A program made the translations under genes and the position numbers. From positions 2,170,001 through 2,234,000 of the forward strand of contig NZ_CP114058.1 in the NCBI RefSeq assembly GCF_026967475.1: a stretch of 64,000 bases of DNA, in the 5' to 3' direction. This document shows positions 52,027 to 61,238 of this stretch, one piece after another. Positions within the stretch are counted from its first letter, which is position 1. The number at the start of each line of letters is the position of its first letter. The notes under the pieces were generated by a model that saw only the letters and a program-made list of their open reading frames with translations, did no database searches and had not been told where the DNA came from. The stretch comes from Rouxiella chamberiensis (GTDB lineage: Bacteria; Pseudomonadota; Gammaproteobacteria; Enterobacterales; Enterobacteriaceae).

Positions 52027-53013
52027 TTATAATGAAATATGCTGGCCGATTTTCAGGGGCGAAAATTTATCGGCGTTCAGGCCACCCGCTTCAATCGCGT
52101 CGCGCAATTCTCTTGGCGGCTCATCCAGCGACTCGTCGGCCAGTTCAAAGACGCCCCAGTGAATAGGAATGGCGCGCTGACAGCGGGTTTCGCCAAACAC
52201 TTGCACAGCCTGCTGCGGGTCCATGTGATGAGAATGCATGAACCATCTTGGTGCATAGGCACCGATTGGCAAGGCCGCAATGTCAAAAGGCCCCAGCCGC
52301 TCGCCGATTTGCGCAAACTGTTCACTGTAGGCACTGTCGCCGGAAAAATAGAAGTTGAGATTGCGGTGCTTGACCACCCAGCCACACCATAATGAACGAT
52401 TTCTATCCCACGGCGTGCGCATGCTCCAGTGCCGCGCCGGTACGGCGTGAAAGCTCACACCGTCCATCACCAGCGCATCCCACCAGTCCATCTCTTCGAT
52501 ATAGTGCGCGCCCTGCCGTTCCATCCACGGCTTCATGCCCAGCGGCACCATAAAGATAACCTGCGGGAAACGATCCACGAGTTTGCGGATCGTGGCTTTG
52601 TCCAGATGATCGTAATGATTATGCGAGATCATCACATAATCTATCTTCGGCAGAGACGCCACCGTCACCGCCGCCGGCGTTCTGCGTTTTGGACCATAGA
52701 AACTTAGCGGTGAGGCGCGCTCGGACAGCACCGGATCGGTCAGAATATAACGGCCGTCGACACGCAGCAGCAGACAGGCGTGGCCCAGAAACCACAATCG
52801 GTCTTCGCTGCCGCCAAAATCGGGCGTCTGGCACCATTCGCGAATGAACGCGTCATAACCTTTACCCGGCGGACGCGGGAAGCCCTGCTCTTTACGCTCC
52901 TTGCGCCAGCGCTTGAGATCGCCCTCTTTACGCGTATCACTTTCGAGATTGGTAAACCCGTTCGGCGTGTGATGCGGTTTGGCAGGATCGTAATAGGGAT
53001 TTTTTTCGGCCAT
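52027..53013 (-). CDS. MBL-fold metallohydrolase (NAPE-PLD-like)
   Basis: The protein has 328 residues. HNHYDHLDK is the metallo-beta-lactamase H-x-H-x-D-H motif; further ligands are in ARHWSMR (His), FSGDSAYSEQF (Asp) and PIHWGVFE (His). The pattern resembles the N-acyl phosphatidylethanolamine phospholipase D / UlaG-type branch. The substrate is unknown; a membrane lipid is possible by analogy only. No signal peptide. Confidence 0.88.
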   Translation of the reverse strand: MAEKNPYYDPAKPHHTPNGFTNLESDTRKEGDLKRWRKERKEQGFPRPPGKGYDAFIREWCQTPDFGGSEDRLWFLGHACLLLRVDGRYILTDPVLSERASPLSFYGPKRRTPAAVTVASLPKIDYVMISHNHYDHLDKATIRKLVDRFPQVIFMVPLGMKPWMERQGAHYIEEMDWWDALVMDGVSFHAVPARHWSMRTPWDRNRSLWCGWVVKHRNLNFYFSGDSAYSEQFAQIGERLGPFDIAALPIGAYAPRWFMHSHHMDPQQAVQVFGETRCQRAIPIHWGVFELADESLDEPPRELRDAIEAGGLNADKFSPLKIGQHISL

Positions 53014-53174
53014 GATTTCCCTTATAAGTGAATTGCTGTTGTGTTGAAGGCTGTATCGATCGAATTAACTATTAAGTAACACAAAGGATTGCTGCTTTTC
53101 ACTACAAAAAGTGCAAGGGGGTATTTGTACAGCATCGTCAGCCAAGGTCAGTTTATTCAATGCCGCCTGCAGAT

Positions 53175-53212
53175 AAAAAAGCCCCGCCGAGTTGTTGAAA
53201 CCGGCGGGGCTT
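53175..53212 (-). terminator. Terminator of the DUF4060-like gene
   Basis: GCCCCGCCG / CGGCGGGGC 9-bp stem with six T on the minus strand, about 95 bases after the stop. Confidence 0.8.
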
Positions 53213-53307
53213 GGTTTACACACTGCTTATGACGCAAAAATGCAGGTTCACTCAGAAACAGCAGTTACAAAAACAGGTTACTTACATGTTTACACTGTCA
53301 GCCGACC

Positions 53308-53544
53308 TCAGGCTGCCATCCCACAAAGCTTGGTAAGGTTTCTGGCTCCAATCATTAAAGTCGCAACGTAAGACTGCCTGCGCGTGACCACTTCCACGGC
53401 AACACGCGTGTCTTTGTATTTGATCAGGTAAGTCGAAGGCCACCCCTGGCGACGTTTGCCATAGGCTTTTTCGTGACTGTCGATGGCTGCATGAGCCACG
53501 ACCAGATGAGAGAGAGTTTTATCACCTTTAATGATGCGCTTCAT
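53308..53544 (-). CDS. Small phage-type protein resembling DUF4060
   Basis: The protein has 78 residues and is basic (MKRIIKGDKTLSHLVVAHAA, KRRQGWPSTYLIKYKDTRVA, RQSYVATLMIG). The D-S-H-E-K-A-Y-G motif, the T-Y-x-I/L-K-x-x-x-T-x-V-x-V body and the S-Y-V-A-T segment recall DUF4060, common in enterobacterial prophages. It lies among other acquired genes. Confidence 0.55.
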   Translation of the reverse strand: MKRIIKGDKTLSHLVVAHAAIDSHEKAYGKRRQGWPSTYLIKYKDTRVAVEVVTRRQSYVATLMIGARNLTKLCGMAA

Positions 53545-53680
53545 AATGGACTCCGTCTAAGACACTGCTGTCAAAATGAGGAAACATTAATCACTTGATA
53601 CGCCTCGCTTTATGCGACGCTTATTCGAATCACTGCTTTGTATATAGCTTGTAACAAGATGAGTATCTCTGCGCTTTTTG

Positions 53681-53983
53681 TCAGGCGCAAGTTTTACTTA
53701 GCAAGAAACAAATCATTGCCGCACGCAAAGGCCTGGCGCTGGAGGCCTGCCACTCCCCTTCCTGACTCGAGATGTGCGCCAGCCACTCCTTGCTATGAGT
53801 CATCTCTTTGAAATTCAAGTTTATTTTGTTGGCACAGATAATCGGCCAGGCGTCGGAGGGATTGTTGCAGTAGTCTTTGCCTTTCATTCCGCCGTAGGGA
53901 TACCACTTGTCGGGGTCTTCGCCGGTCAACAGAGCGACATTATGATTCAATTCGTTATCGGGTTCTTCGGACCATTTAATCAT
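53681..53983 (-). CDS. Small phage-type protein resembling NinX (DUF2591)
   Basis: The protein has 100 residues from ATG 53983 (MIKWSEEPDNELNHNVALLT). The C-N-N-P-S-D-A-W-P-I-I and terminal RPLRAAMICFLLSKTCA segments are typical of NinX/DUF2591 (NPLRAAMIVFLMM in phage homologues). NinX lies in the lambda nin region; function unknown. With the DUF4060-like gene it marks phage-derived DNA between yobF and yebO. Confidence 0.75.
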   Translation of the reverse strand: MIKWSEEPDNELNHNVALLTGEDPDKWYPYGGMKGKDYCNNPSDAWPIICANKINLNFKEMTHSKEWLAHISSQEGEWQASSARPLRAAMICFLLSKTCA

Positions 53984-54050
53984 CGGACAATATCCTGCTG
54001 TAATGTTATGCAACAACCTACCGCAGAAACAAGACAGTTTTATGAACGCA

Positions 54051-54077
54051 AAAACCGCCATTAAGGCGGTTTTTTTG
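54051..54077 (-). terminator. Terminator of yebO
   Basis: AAAACCGCC / GGCGGTTTT stem with a 5-base loop and T-rich tail on the minus strand, 14 bases after the yebO stop. Confidence 0.82.
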
Positions 54078-54090
54078 GCAATCGGGTTAC

Positions 54091-54360
54091 TTATCTTTCA
54101 GGAATGAAGCCTCGCAGGCTGGAGACGTGATCGTCATCGAAGGCATCGGCAGGCGATTTTCCCTGCGAGCGGACCAGAATTTCGAGCAGTTCGGTCTGAC
54201 GGCGCTGCTGCTCGGCGATGTCGTGCAAGAGCTGAATCTGACGCGTAGCCTTTACGCTCGCCCGGTTGACGAAAAACCAGATGATCAGAAAGAGAAGCGC
54301 CAGCAGCACAAACAGCAGCAGCGAGGCCAAACCTGTTTGGCCCAATAATTGTTCAAGCAT
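54091..54360 (-). CDS. yebO: YebO small single-span membrane protein
   Basis: The protein has 89 residues. One helix (ASLLLFVLLALLFLIIWFFVNRAS) is followed by a coiled-coil tail (QIQLLHDIAEQQRRQTELLE), like E. coli YebO (LILWFFINRASSRTNEQIELL). Located next to mgrB as in E. coli. Function unknown. Confidence 0.88.
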   Translation of the reverse strand: MLEQLLGQTGLASLLLFVLLALLFLIIWFFVNRASVKATRQIQLLHDIAEQQRRQTELLEILVRSQGKSPADAFDDDHVSSLRGFIPER

Positions 54361-54482
54361 TGACCACCCTACAACGTGATGAACGGAAGGCCTATCTTAT
54401 CATTGTCAGACACACAGGGAAGGTGTTGGCGAAAATAGAGAAGCTTCCGAAAAAGGCCAAAAATGTGCGAAATTACGGGGCG

Positions 54483-54641
54483 TTACCAGGGGATAAACGA
54501 GGTGACGGAGCAAATGCCGAGATCGAAGTTGCCCCCTTGATCGCAATAGCTGTTCAAGGCAAGCAGATAGAGTCCCACACACGCCAGAAGAAAAACGGCG
54601 ATGGCGACAATTTTTCTCACGGATAAGAGGGGTTTTTTCAA
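54483..54641 (-). CDS. mgrB: MgrB, small inhibitor of PhoQ
   Basis: MgrB is a one-span inner-membrane peptide that binds PhoQ and damps PhoPQ. The C-terminal half CDQGGNFDLGICSVTSFIPW matches (E. coli [20 protein letters not shown]), with both periplasmic Cys, the conserved G and the IPW end. The start is uncertain: TTG 54641 (KKPLLSVRKIV, 52 residues) fits best; a GTG at 54620 gives 45 residues and one at 54704 gives 73. None has a strong ribosome site. Confidence 0.85.
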   Translation of the reverse strand: MKKPLLSVRKIVAIAVFLLACVGLYLLALNSYCDQGGNFDLGICSVTSFIPW

Positions 54642-54722
54642 TTTGATGGCAGATCTCTCAGGATTTAACACGCGCTTGTTGATGCCCAAATCTGCGTCCG
54701 ACACGTTGGAAAATATCAGCCT

Positions 54723-54757
54723 ATCCTACTCTGTATAAGTTAAACAAATTTAAAACA
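54723..54757 (-). promoter_or_regulatory. PhoP box and -10 of mgrB
   Basis: On the minus strand TGTTTT-AAATT-TGTTTA (54757-54741) is a PhoP direct repeat with one mismatch. TAGGAT (54728-54723) follows after 12 bases as a -10, the spacing usual for PhoP-activated class II promoters. mgrB is a known PhoP target, so this closes the feedback loop. Confidence 0.72.
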
Positions 54758-54898
54758 GAGCAGACCTATCATGACAATCAGTGATAAACGGCGTTGAAAT
54801 GCTTGCCGTTTTCATGATTTTTTTCAGAGAATTACACGACACTCATCAGGCTGGCTCAGGGTATACTTCGATTGCCTGACTTTCATTGCACCTAAGGA

Positions 54899-55135
54899 AT
54901 GAGCGTGATCAAAACCATTATTGTACTCGCGGTAATCTATGCTGCCCTGCTGTTTTCCGGCTACGGCATCACCGTCGGCAGCAGCGAAAATGCGGCAGGA
55001 CTCGGGCTGAAATGCCATTATCTCACGGCGCGCGGTATCGTCGATTCCCAGTATATTCATACTGATAGCGGTATCGTTGGCGTGGCGAAATGCCCGATTC
55101 TGAAACAGATAGATAACGTCGTCGACAAGTCCTGA
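54899..55135 (+). CDS. yobH: YobH small exported protein
   Basis: The protein has 78 residues. Matches YobH: hydrophobic start (IKTIIVLAVIYAALLFSGYG), then SSENAAGLGLKCHYLTARG, SQYIHTDSGIVGVAKCPIL. Two conserved Cys. It is next to mgrB as in E. coli. Function unknown. Confidence 0.92.
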   Translation: MSVIKTIIVLAVIYAALLFSGYGITVGSSENAAGLGLKCHYLTARGIVDSQYIHTDSGIVGVAKCPILKQIDNVVDKS

Positions 55136-55149
55136 TTGAAAAAAGCCCA

Positions 55150-55176
55150 CAACCCGCAGGCAGGTCCTGCGGGTTG
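55150..55176. terminator. Terminator between yobH and the YecF-like gene
   Basis: CAACCCGCAGG / CCTGCGGGTTG perfect 11-bp stem, 5-base loop. T-rich tract on the minus side (GGGCTTTTTTC) favours the YecF-like gene; it can serve yobH too. Confidence 0.82.
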
Positions 55177-55184
55177 CGTCATGC

Positions 55185-55430
55185 CTAGCTGTCTTGACGC
55201 GTAAATTTCAGCTCAATCAGTGACACCGCTTTCTCGATAGCGCGGCGGGTAACAGGATCTGCCCCGGCCGGATGGGTGCTGAAATCGATGTTTTTCAGCT
55301 GATGAGACATTTTGTCGCGCACTTCGGTCGGCGCAATGATGTCGATAACATCCAGAATTTGTTTAATGACCAGCTGGCACGCAACCAAATCTGACTCAAG
55401 TTCCTGATCTTTGGATAAGCTCTGTGACAT
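55185..55430 (-). CDS. YecF-like small protein (DUF2594)
   Basis: The protein has 81 residues from ATG 55430 ([20 protein letters not shown]). All-helical, resembling DUF2594/YecF ([22 protein letters not shown] in E. coli). It ends in KFTRQDS. Function unknown. Confidence 0.7.
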   Translation of the reverse strand: MSQSLSKDQELESDLVACQLVIKQILDVIDIIAPTEVRDKMSHQLKNIDFSTHPAGADPVTRRAIEKAVSLIELKFTRQDS

Positions 55431-55563
55431 CCCGGTGACTCCTCGGTACGTAGTGTCGTTCAAAATTATTGTGCAAAAAAAGTCGGCGCAAAGGATAACA
55501 CGCCGCTGTTGAATTTCGTCAAAGCTTCTATGCTTAAATGAGCAAAATGCATGGGAGGCAGAG

Positions 55564-55756
55564 ATGTTTGCACTGGTTTTAACCGTATGTTATCTCGGCG
55601 GAGGCTGTGACGATTTAGTGGTAGATGCTTTCAATACCGCTCAGGAGTGCCGCGTCAACATGCAGGAACCAGGGCCTGCGTCAGGCAGGATGTTACCCTA
55701 TAGAAGAATTTATTGACGGCTACTGGATCCCCGCCCACACTCGTGTTGACTACTAA
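55564..55756 (+). CDS. yebW: YebW small protein, frame broken by one extra A
   Basis: The start [20 protein letters not shown] matches E. coli YebW (MFALVLFVCYLDGGCEDIVV). At CAGGAACCAGGG (about 55663-55674) one A too many breaks the frame; without it the protein reads [20 protein letters not shown] and ends at 55756. The corrected length is 63 residues, exactly that of E. coli. Function unknown. Confidence 0.85.
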
Positions 55757-55873
55757 ATCCTCAATTCCGCCCCTCCCTGTAACGCTTTCAGGTATTGCAA
55801 TACGCCCTCTTTGGCGCTATCACTATCCTGTTACTCATTGATATTTCATATTAATTTGAATAGGAAAATCGCG

Positions 55874-57509
55874 ATGCAAAGAAGCAACACACTGGGCAGA
55901 TTTCTTCCTCTTGCACTTCTCGTTTCAGGATGCGGATTCACTTCCCAGATGGTCAATGCGGCCACGGTCCCTGCGGGCGTGGTGTTGGCGCAAAAACAGG
56001 AAGTCGTGCGCAATAATGGCGACGAGCCAGCGACGCTGGATCTGCACAAAGCCGAAAGCGATGTCGAAACCAATATTCTAAGCGATTTATTTGTAGGTCT
56101 GGTCAGCATTGATGACAGCGGCAATCCACAGCCCGAACTGGCCGCAAGCTGGGAATCGAAAGACAACAAGACCTGGATCTTCCACTTACGACCCGACGCG
56201 CGCTGGTCCGACGGCACGCCGATAACCGCGCAGGACGTAGTGTTTAGCTGGCAGCGATTGATAGACCCTAAAACCGCCTCTCCTTACGAAAGTTATCTCG
56301 GCACGGTAAATGTGCTTAACGCCGACGGCATCATCGCCGGAAAAATGCCGGCCAGTCAGCTTGGCATCAAGGCTCTGGATGCACACACCGTTGAGGTCGA
56401 ATTGACCCGTCCGATGTCTTATTTCCTGCAAATGGTGGCGCACTCGTCTTTATTCCCGGTCAATGAAGCCGAAGTGAAAAAATTTGGCGACAAGTGGACT
56501 CAACCGGGCAATCTGGTCAGCAGCGGTCCTTTCAAACTGCAAACCTGGTCAGTCAACGAGCGGATTGTCGCGGTGCGTAACCCGAATTACTGGAATAGTG
56601 CCCACACCGTGTTGTCGCAGATTACCTATCTGCCTGTGACGTCCAGTACCGCCGACGTCAACCGCTACAAAGCCGGTGAAATCGATATTACCCGCACTAT
56701 TCCCGAGATCCAGTTTGCGTCGCTGAAAAAGGAGCTGGGCACTCAGGTGCATGTCGGGCCGAGTCTTGGCGTGTATTACTATGCGTTCAACAATCAGAAA
56801 CCGCCGTTCAACGATCCGAGGGTGCGACAGGCGCTGAGTCTATCCCTCGACCGCAATATCATTGCCGAAAAAGTGCTGGGTCAGGGGCAAACCGCCGCCT
56901 ACACCGTAACGCCCGCCAATACAGGCGGTTACACCTTTACGCCCGCGGCATCGGCAAAATGGACGCAGGCGCAACGCAATGCCGAAGCCCGCAAACTGTT
57001 GAGCGAGGCAGGCTTTGGGCCACAGCATCCGCTCAAATTCAATCTGCTTTATAACACCAACGAATCACACCAGCGCATTGCCATTGCCGCCTCATCGATG
57101 TGGAAAAAATCTCGGCGTGACGGCGGTATTGCAGAATCAGGAGTGGAAAACCATGCTCGATACCATGCATCAGGGCAATTATGAGGTCGTGCGATATGCC
57201 TGGATTGCCGATTACAACGAGCCTTCCACCTTCCTGAACACGTTCCGCAGCGATAACAGCGAAAATACCCCGCATTTCAAAAATGCCGATTACGACAAGG
57301 TTTTGGACGACGCTCTGGCGGCCACCAGCAAAGATCAGGTGCAGAAGGATTATCAACGCGCCGAAGATATTTTGAGTTCAGAAGCACCGGTGGTACCTCT
57401 CTATCATTATGTCAGCGCCAAACTGGTCAAACCCTACATCGGAGGCTACGACGATCATGATCCACAAGGCCGTGTTCGTGCCAAGGATCTGTATGTGATT
57501 AAACACTGA
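55874..57509 (+). CDS. Oligopeptide-binding protein of OppA/MppA type, frame broken in an A run
   Basis: The protein is a periplasmic solute-binding protein with about 544 residues after correction. Start MQRSNTLGRFLPLALLVSGC with a cysteine that could act as lipobox. SBP_bac_5 signatures: NNGDEPATLDLHKAESD, LRPDARWSDGTPITAQDVVF, PPFNDPRVRQALSLSLDRNI. The frame breaks at A6 (57104-57109, TGGAAAAAATCTC); A5 or A8 restores WK(K)NLGVTAVLQNQEWKTML, as in OppA. No permease or ATPase genes are near, so it must use a distant opp system or act like MppA. Confidence 0.88.
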
Positions 57510-57737
57510 TTTCAGGTTTCACTCAGGTTTAACTCAGAGATATTCATGCTTGTAGCCTGAAATTCAGATGTCGATCAGATTAAAGATGCGCATTGACCCT
57601 GTTGATTTGCTAATGAACGGGTCAATGCCGCCTCTCAGGCTCTCACTCCGCCACGATTCAAAAATGCTTTCCTAATGCGCTTGCCTCCTCTGCCCCAGAT
57701 GATAAATTGAACAGTATCCGTACAGATGGGAGGCCCT

Positions 57738-57950
57738 ATGCATTTCTCGGCAAGCGAGATACAACCCCTTTGGGACGAAGTTGCCCGCATTATCGGTGAG
57801 GCAGTCATTCAACTGCGCCATCGCGGTGAACCGTTGACGTCAGAATCATTGGTCAGTTATCTGGAAAGCAATCTGAAAACCGCAGGCGTACAGCAGCGGA
57901 TCCTTATTGGTGCGGCCATTAATTTGCTGAAAACCGACAGGCGCTCGTAA
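57738..57950 (+). CDS. Small helical protein, possibly AriR/YcgZ-like
   Basis: The protein has 70 residues. Starts MHFSASEIQPLWDEVARIIG with GGGAGG upstream. The pattern AVIQLRHRGEPLTSESLVSYLE ... IGAAINLLK resembles the helix order of YmgB/AriR-type connectors (AVxxLxxxG, then L, then ALE/AIN), but identity is low. I treat the function as unknown. Confidence 0.6.
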   Translation: MHFSASEIQPLWDEVARIIGEAVIQLRHRGEPLTSESLVSYLESNLKTAGVQQRILIGAAINLLKTDRRS

Positions 57951-58053
57951 AAAAGTCCCTCCCGGTTTTTGAATCCGCAAGAGGAAGGCGAGCAAATGGC
58001 GACGCATTGACATCGCCGGGATTTCGCCCGTATTCTCCCTTGTGCTTGTCGCC

Positions 58054-58341
58054 CTAACGGGACTGGGAAGCACGTCCCTGAGCAAACAGAAATATACGCT
58101 GCGTAATGTCATCTGCGCCGAGGATGCGGTTTTTCTGTTCCACGTTGGCTTTTTTGTAGGCAATATCATGAGCCTGATCGACCATGCTTATCACTTTGTC
58201 GCGGGTGGTTTTATCAAGGTTACCAAGCAGAGTGGTGAGGATCGCCTGATAGGCGTTTGAAGCATAGGTGAGTTGCTGTTCGCGCTTTTCCAGCGCATCG
58301 ATACGCGCCATCAGTGCCTGTAACTGCTGTTCATTGGACAT
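58054..58341 (-). CDS. Small coiled-coil protein, possibly IraP-like
   Basis: The protein has 95 residues: coiled coil (QQLQALMARIDALEKREQQL), then AYQAILTTLLGNLDKTTRDK-VISMVDQA. This recalls the anti-adaptor IraP (E. coli [29 protein letters not shown]), which blocks RssB and stabilises sigma-S. Similarity is at the level of pattern only. Confidence 0.5.
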   Translation of the reverse strand: MSNEQQLQALMARIDALEKREQQLTYASNAYQAILTTLLGNLDKTTRDKVISMVDQAHDIAYKKANVEQKNRILGADDITQRIFLFAQGRASQSR

Positions 58342-58655
58342 AGCGGCATCCTTCTGTTTTTGGCAGTGGAAACTGAAAAATACGTTGTTTAATGCGTGTA
58401 TTTTAATCAGTTCATTTCACTTTAAATCAAAAGTTACGATTAACCAATCCCCAGATTGTACAAAACCTTGCCACCTTGTGCCTTTAATTGTAAGCAGCTG
58501 ATTATACCGCTAAAGACGCAGGCCCCGCCCTGCGTCCCTGCGCCCGTTATTTGACGTAACAGGCGCATTACTTGCTTACAGAAGCCGCCATGACGCCATC
58601 CGGGAGTTGTGCCATCTTTTATCCGTATCTTTATTTTCACTTTGGGGAATGAATT
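58342..58655. other. Intergenic region
   Basis: These 314 bases have no gene I can support. It should contain the promoters for the genes on both sides. Confidence 0.4.
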
Positions 58656-58894
58656 ATGATTAAGGTTTCTTGCTACGCCGCCGTATTCGCCGTATTGATG
58701 TCTGCTACCTCCATGGCCAACGCTGCCGGTTGCCTGAAAGGCGCTGCCGTGGGCGGCGTGGCGGGCCACGTGGCACATCACCACGCCGTGCTGGGCGCCG
58801 TTGGCGGCTGTGCTGTAGGTCATCATATGGCTTCCAAAGCCAAAAAGAGAAAGAGCAGCAGGCTCAGGCGCAGAAACAGCAGCCACAAAAATAA
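58656..58894 (+). CDS. Exported glycine-zipper protein, frame broken by one missing A
   Basis: The protein has signal peptide MIKVSCYAAVFAVLMSATSM-ANA. Then a glycine zipper: GCLKGAAVGGVAGHVAHHHA and GAVGGCAVGHHMASK. The frame shifts at A5 (about 58840-58844); six A gives KAKKEKEQQAQAQKQQPQK and a stop at 58894 (79 residues). As written it reads a basic, unrelated tail to 58916. Gly-zipper peptides insert in membranes; function unknown. Confidence 0.7.
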
Positions 58895-58956
58895 ATATCA
58901 ATCCTGCTCAAGCTGATGAAATAAACAAAAAGCGGGCAGCGATTGAAATCCTCCAG

Positions 58957-58982
58957 GGGCATCCATCGTGATGCCCTTTTTT
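58957..58982 (+). terminator. Terminator after the glycine-zipper gene
   Basis: GGGCATC-CATCGT-GATGCCC then six T. Confidence 0.85.
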
Positions 58983-59148
58983 ATTATTATTTTCAGCAAG
59001 TTGTACTTAATGACTTACTCCTGTGTCGAGAAGCACTTTTTGTTCGTCAAATTGGAGCAAAACTGAAAACAGAGCTATATTTTAAAGGTTGTCACTGAAA
59101 GACCCGTCATCATTTCCGTTGCTACAGATTTTATCTCTAAGGTGAAAC

Positions 59149-59379
59149 ATGGTGTGCAATCAACATATTACCTCAAAACTTCGCTCCATCTGCTATAACC
59201 CGGGGCTTCATACCTTGAATGTCATTTTTTCAGAAGGTGAAGCTTATCAATATGTTGCCGTGCCCTGCTATATGCATGCAGAATTAATGAAGACCGACAG
59301 GAAAGAAGAGTTCATCGAACAGCATATTAAAAACGTATTCGTTTCCAGAGCGTTGGACCAGCCGCTGCCAATGCGTTGA
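59149..59379 (+). CDS. KTSC-domain small protein
   Basis: The protein has 76 residues. SKLRSICYNPGLHTLNVIFS, GEAYQYVAVPCYMHAELMKT and IEQHIKNVF follow the KTSC pattern (S-x-I-x-x-I/C-x-Y-x-x-x-x-x-x-L-x-V-x-F-x-x-G-x-x-Y-x-Y-x-x-V-P). KTSC domains are RNA-binding in some contexts and often stand alone in bacteria; role unknown. Confidence 0.78.
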   Translation: MVCNQHITSKLRSICYNPGLHTLNVIFSEGEAYQYVAVPCYMHAELMKTDRKEEFIEQHIKNVFVSRALDQPLPMR

Positions 59380-59799
59380 TGGGTGGTGTAGGTGTTGATG
59401 CTTAAATATGAATTAGTTTTGTCGTGATGAGCATTGTGCTCAAGCCACTAAAACCCTCAGCCTGATGTTGAACCTCGACAAGTCGGGCTGGTTTTGGCTT
59501 TCCAATCTTCTATTTTCCTGACTGACCTTTCTTTGACCCTTTCGCTTTACCCGCTTGCGGGGATAATCCATGTATTTGATAACCAATCCAAAAATCACCC
59601 AAAAAACAGCCTGCAAAAAGATAAATATACGCGGGTCAATATCAATTAATTATTGAAACACTTCCAAGATTACTCCATGCAAAGTAACTGGAATCAACTG
59701 TTAAGCCCTGCCACTTCATGGCCTTAATGTTGCTTTAATATAATTGATTTTGGATTAAACACAGTTTATTTCTAATGTGGCATCACGCCCTTTCTCGAT
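59380..59799. other. Intergenic region before icd
   Basis: There is no gene I can support in about 420 bases of AT-rich DNA. No clear operators seen. Confidence 0.45.
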
Positions 59800-59829
59800 A
59801 AAAAAACGGGAACCCTTGCGGCTCCCGTA
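59800..59829 (-). terminator. Terminator of icd
   Basis: ACGGGAGCC / GGTTCCCGT stem with GCAA loop and T tract on the minus strand, about 24 bases after the icd stop. Confidence 0.85.
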
Positions 59830-59852
59830 TTGGTGTTGCGTATTTCGCGAGA

Positions 59853-61106
59853 TTACATATTCTCAATCATCGCGTCGCCGAACTCTGAGCATTTCAAGAG
59901 TTTAGCGCCATCCATCAGACGTTCGAAATCGTAGGTCACGGTTTTCTTGGCTATCGCCGCTTCCATTCCCTTGACGATAAGGTCCGCCGCTTCGAACCAT
60001 TCCAGATGACGTAACATCATCTCGGCCGAAAGAATGACTGAACCTGGATTCACTTTGTCCTGACCGGCATATTTCGGGGCTGTACCGTGCGTTGCTTCGA
60101 ACAGCGCGCACTCGGAACCGATGTTGGCGCCCGGTGCAATACCGATACCGCCAACCTGTGCCGCCAGCGCATCGGAAATGTAGTCGCCGTTGAGGTTCAT
60201 ACAGGCAATGACGTCATATTCGGCAGGACGCAGCAGAATCTGTTGCAGGAAGGCATCGGCAATCACGTCTTTGATGATGATATCTTTGCCGTTGTTTGGA
60301 TTCTTGATTTTCACCCACGGGCCGCCGTCGATGAGTTCGCCGCCGAACTCTTCACGCGCCAGCTGATAGCCCCAATCCTTGAAGGCACCTTCGGTGAACT
60401 TCATGATGTTGCCTTTATGCACCAGCGTCAGCGAGTCACGATCGTTGGTGATGGTGTATTCGATTGCCGCGCGAACCAGACGTTTGGTACCCTCTTCGGA
60501 ACACGGCTTCACGCCGATACCGCAGTCCTGCGGGAAGCGAATCTTGTTTACGCCCATCTCGTCCTGAAGGAACTTGATGACTTTATCCGCTTCGGCGGAA
60601 CCGGCTTTCCATTCGATACCGGCATAGATATCTTCGGAGTTCTCGCGGAAGATAACCATGTCGATATCTTCAGGGCGTTTTACCGGGCTTGGCGTGCCGG
60701 TGTAATAACGCACCGGACGCAGGCAGATGTAAAGGTCGAGTTGCTGGCGCAGCGCCACATTCAAAGAGCGAATCCCGCCGCCCACCGGCGTGGTCAGAGG
60801 GCCTTTTATAGCCACGCGATACTCGCGGATAAGGTCCAGCGTTTCCTGCGGCAGCCAGACATCGTCGCCATACAGTTCGACAGATTTTTCACCGGTATAG
60901 ATTTCCATCCAGGAAATCTTGCGCTCGCCGTTATACGCTTTCTGCACGGCGGCATCGACCACTTTCAACATGGCCGGCGTCACGTCTACACCGATGCCGT
61001 CACCCTCAATGTAAGGGATAATCGGATTATTGGGCACAACCAGCTTACCTTTGGCGTCAACGGTAATCTTGGTTCCTTCAGTAGGGACAACTACTTTGCT
61101 TTCCAT
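59853..61106 (-). CDS. icd: NADP-dependent isocitrate dehydrogenase
   Basis: The protein has 417 residues (E. coli 416). TCA-cycle enzyme. [11 protein letters not shown] holds the Ser phosphorylated by Ace[21 protein letters not shown] and [13 protein letters not shown] are signatures, and [10 protein letters not shown] and Arg/Tyr residues bind NADP. Start is ATG 61106 (MESKVVVP); a TTG one codon before is also open. Confidence 0.97.
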   Translation of the reverse strand: MESKVVVPTEGTKITVDAKGKLVVPNNPIIPYIEGDGIGVDVTPAMLKVVDAAVQKAYNGERKISWMEIYTGEKSVELYGDDVWLPQETLDLIREYRVAIKGPLTTPVGGGIRSLNVALRQQLDLYICLRPVRYYTGTPSPVKRPEDIDMVIFRENSEDIYAGIEWKAGSAEADKVIKFLQDEMGVNKIRFPQDCGIGVKPCSEEGTKRLVRAAIEYTITNDRDSLTLVHKGNIMKFTEGAFKDWGYQLAREEFGGELIDGGPWVKIKNPNNGKDIIIKDVIADAFLQQILLRPAEYDVIACMNLNGDYISDALAAQVGGIGIAPGANIGSECALFEATHGTAPKYAGQDKVNPGSVILSAEMMLRHLEWFEAADLIVKGMEAAIAKKTVTYDFERLMDGAKLLKCSEFGDAMIENM

Positions 61107-61238
61107 CAATCTCTCCTTGAGCGCATTATTTGTTAATGATTTGTAAGATGCATGTAGATACTACTCGAATATTTTACTGCCGCCAATCCGAAACCAAATT
61201 GCAGTATAATGCGCTGATTATTCGCTACTTTAAAAATT

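Noticed and set aside
60087..61136. Long antisense frame over icd
   Set aside because: Shadow of icd; no ribosome site or family match.
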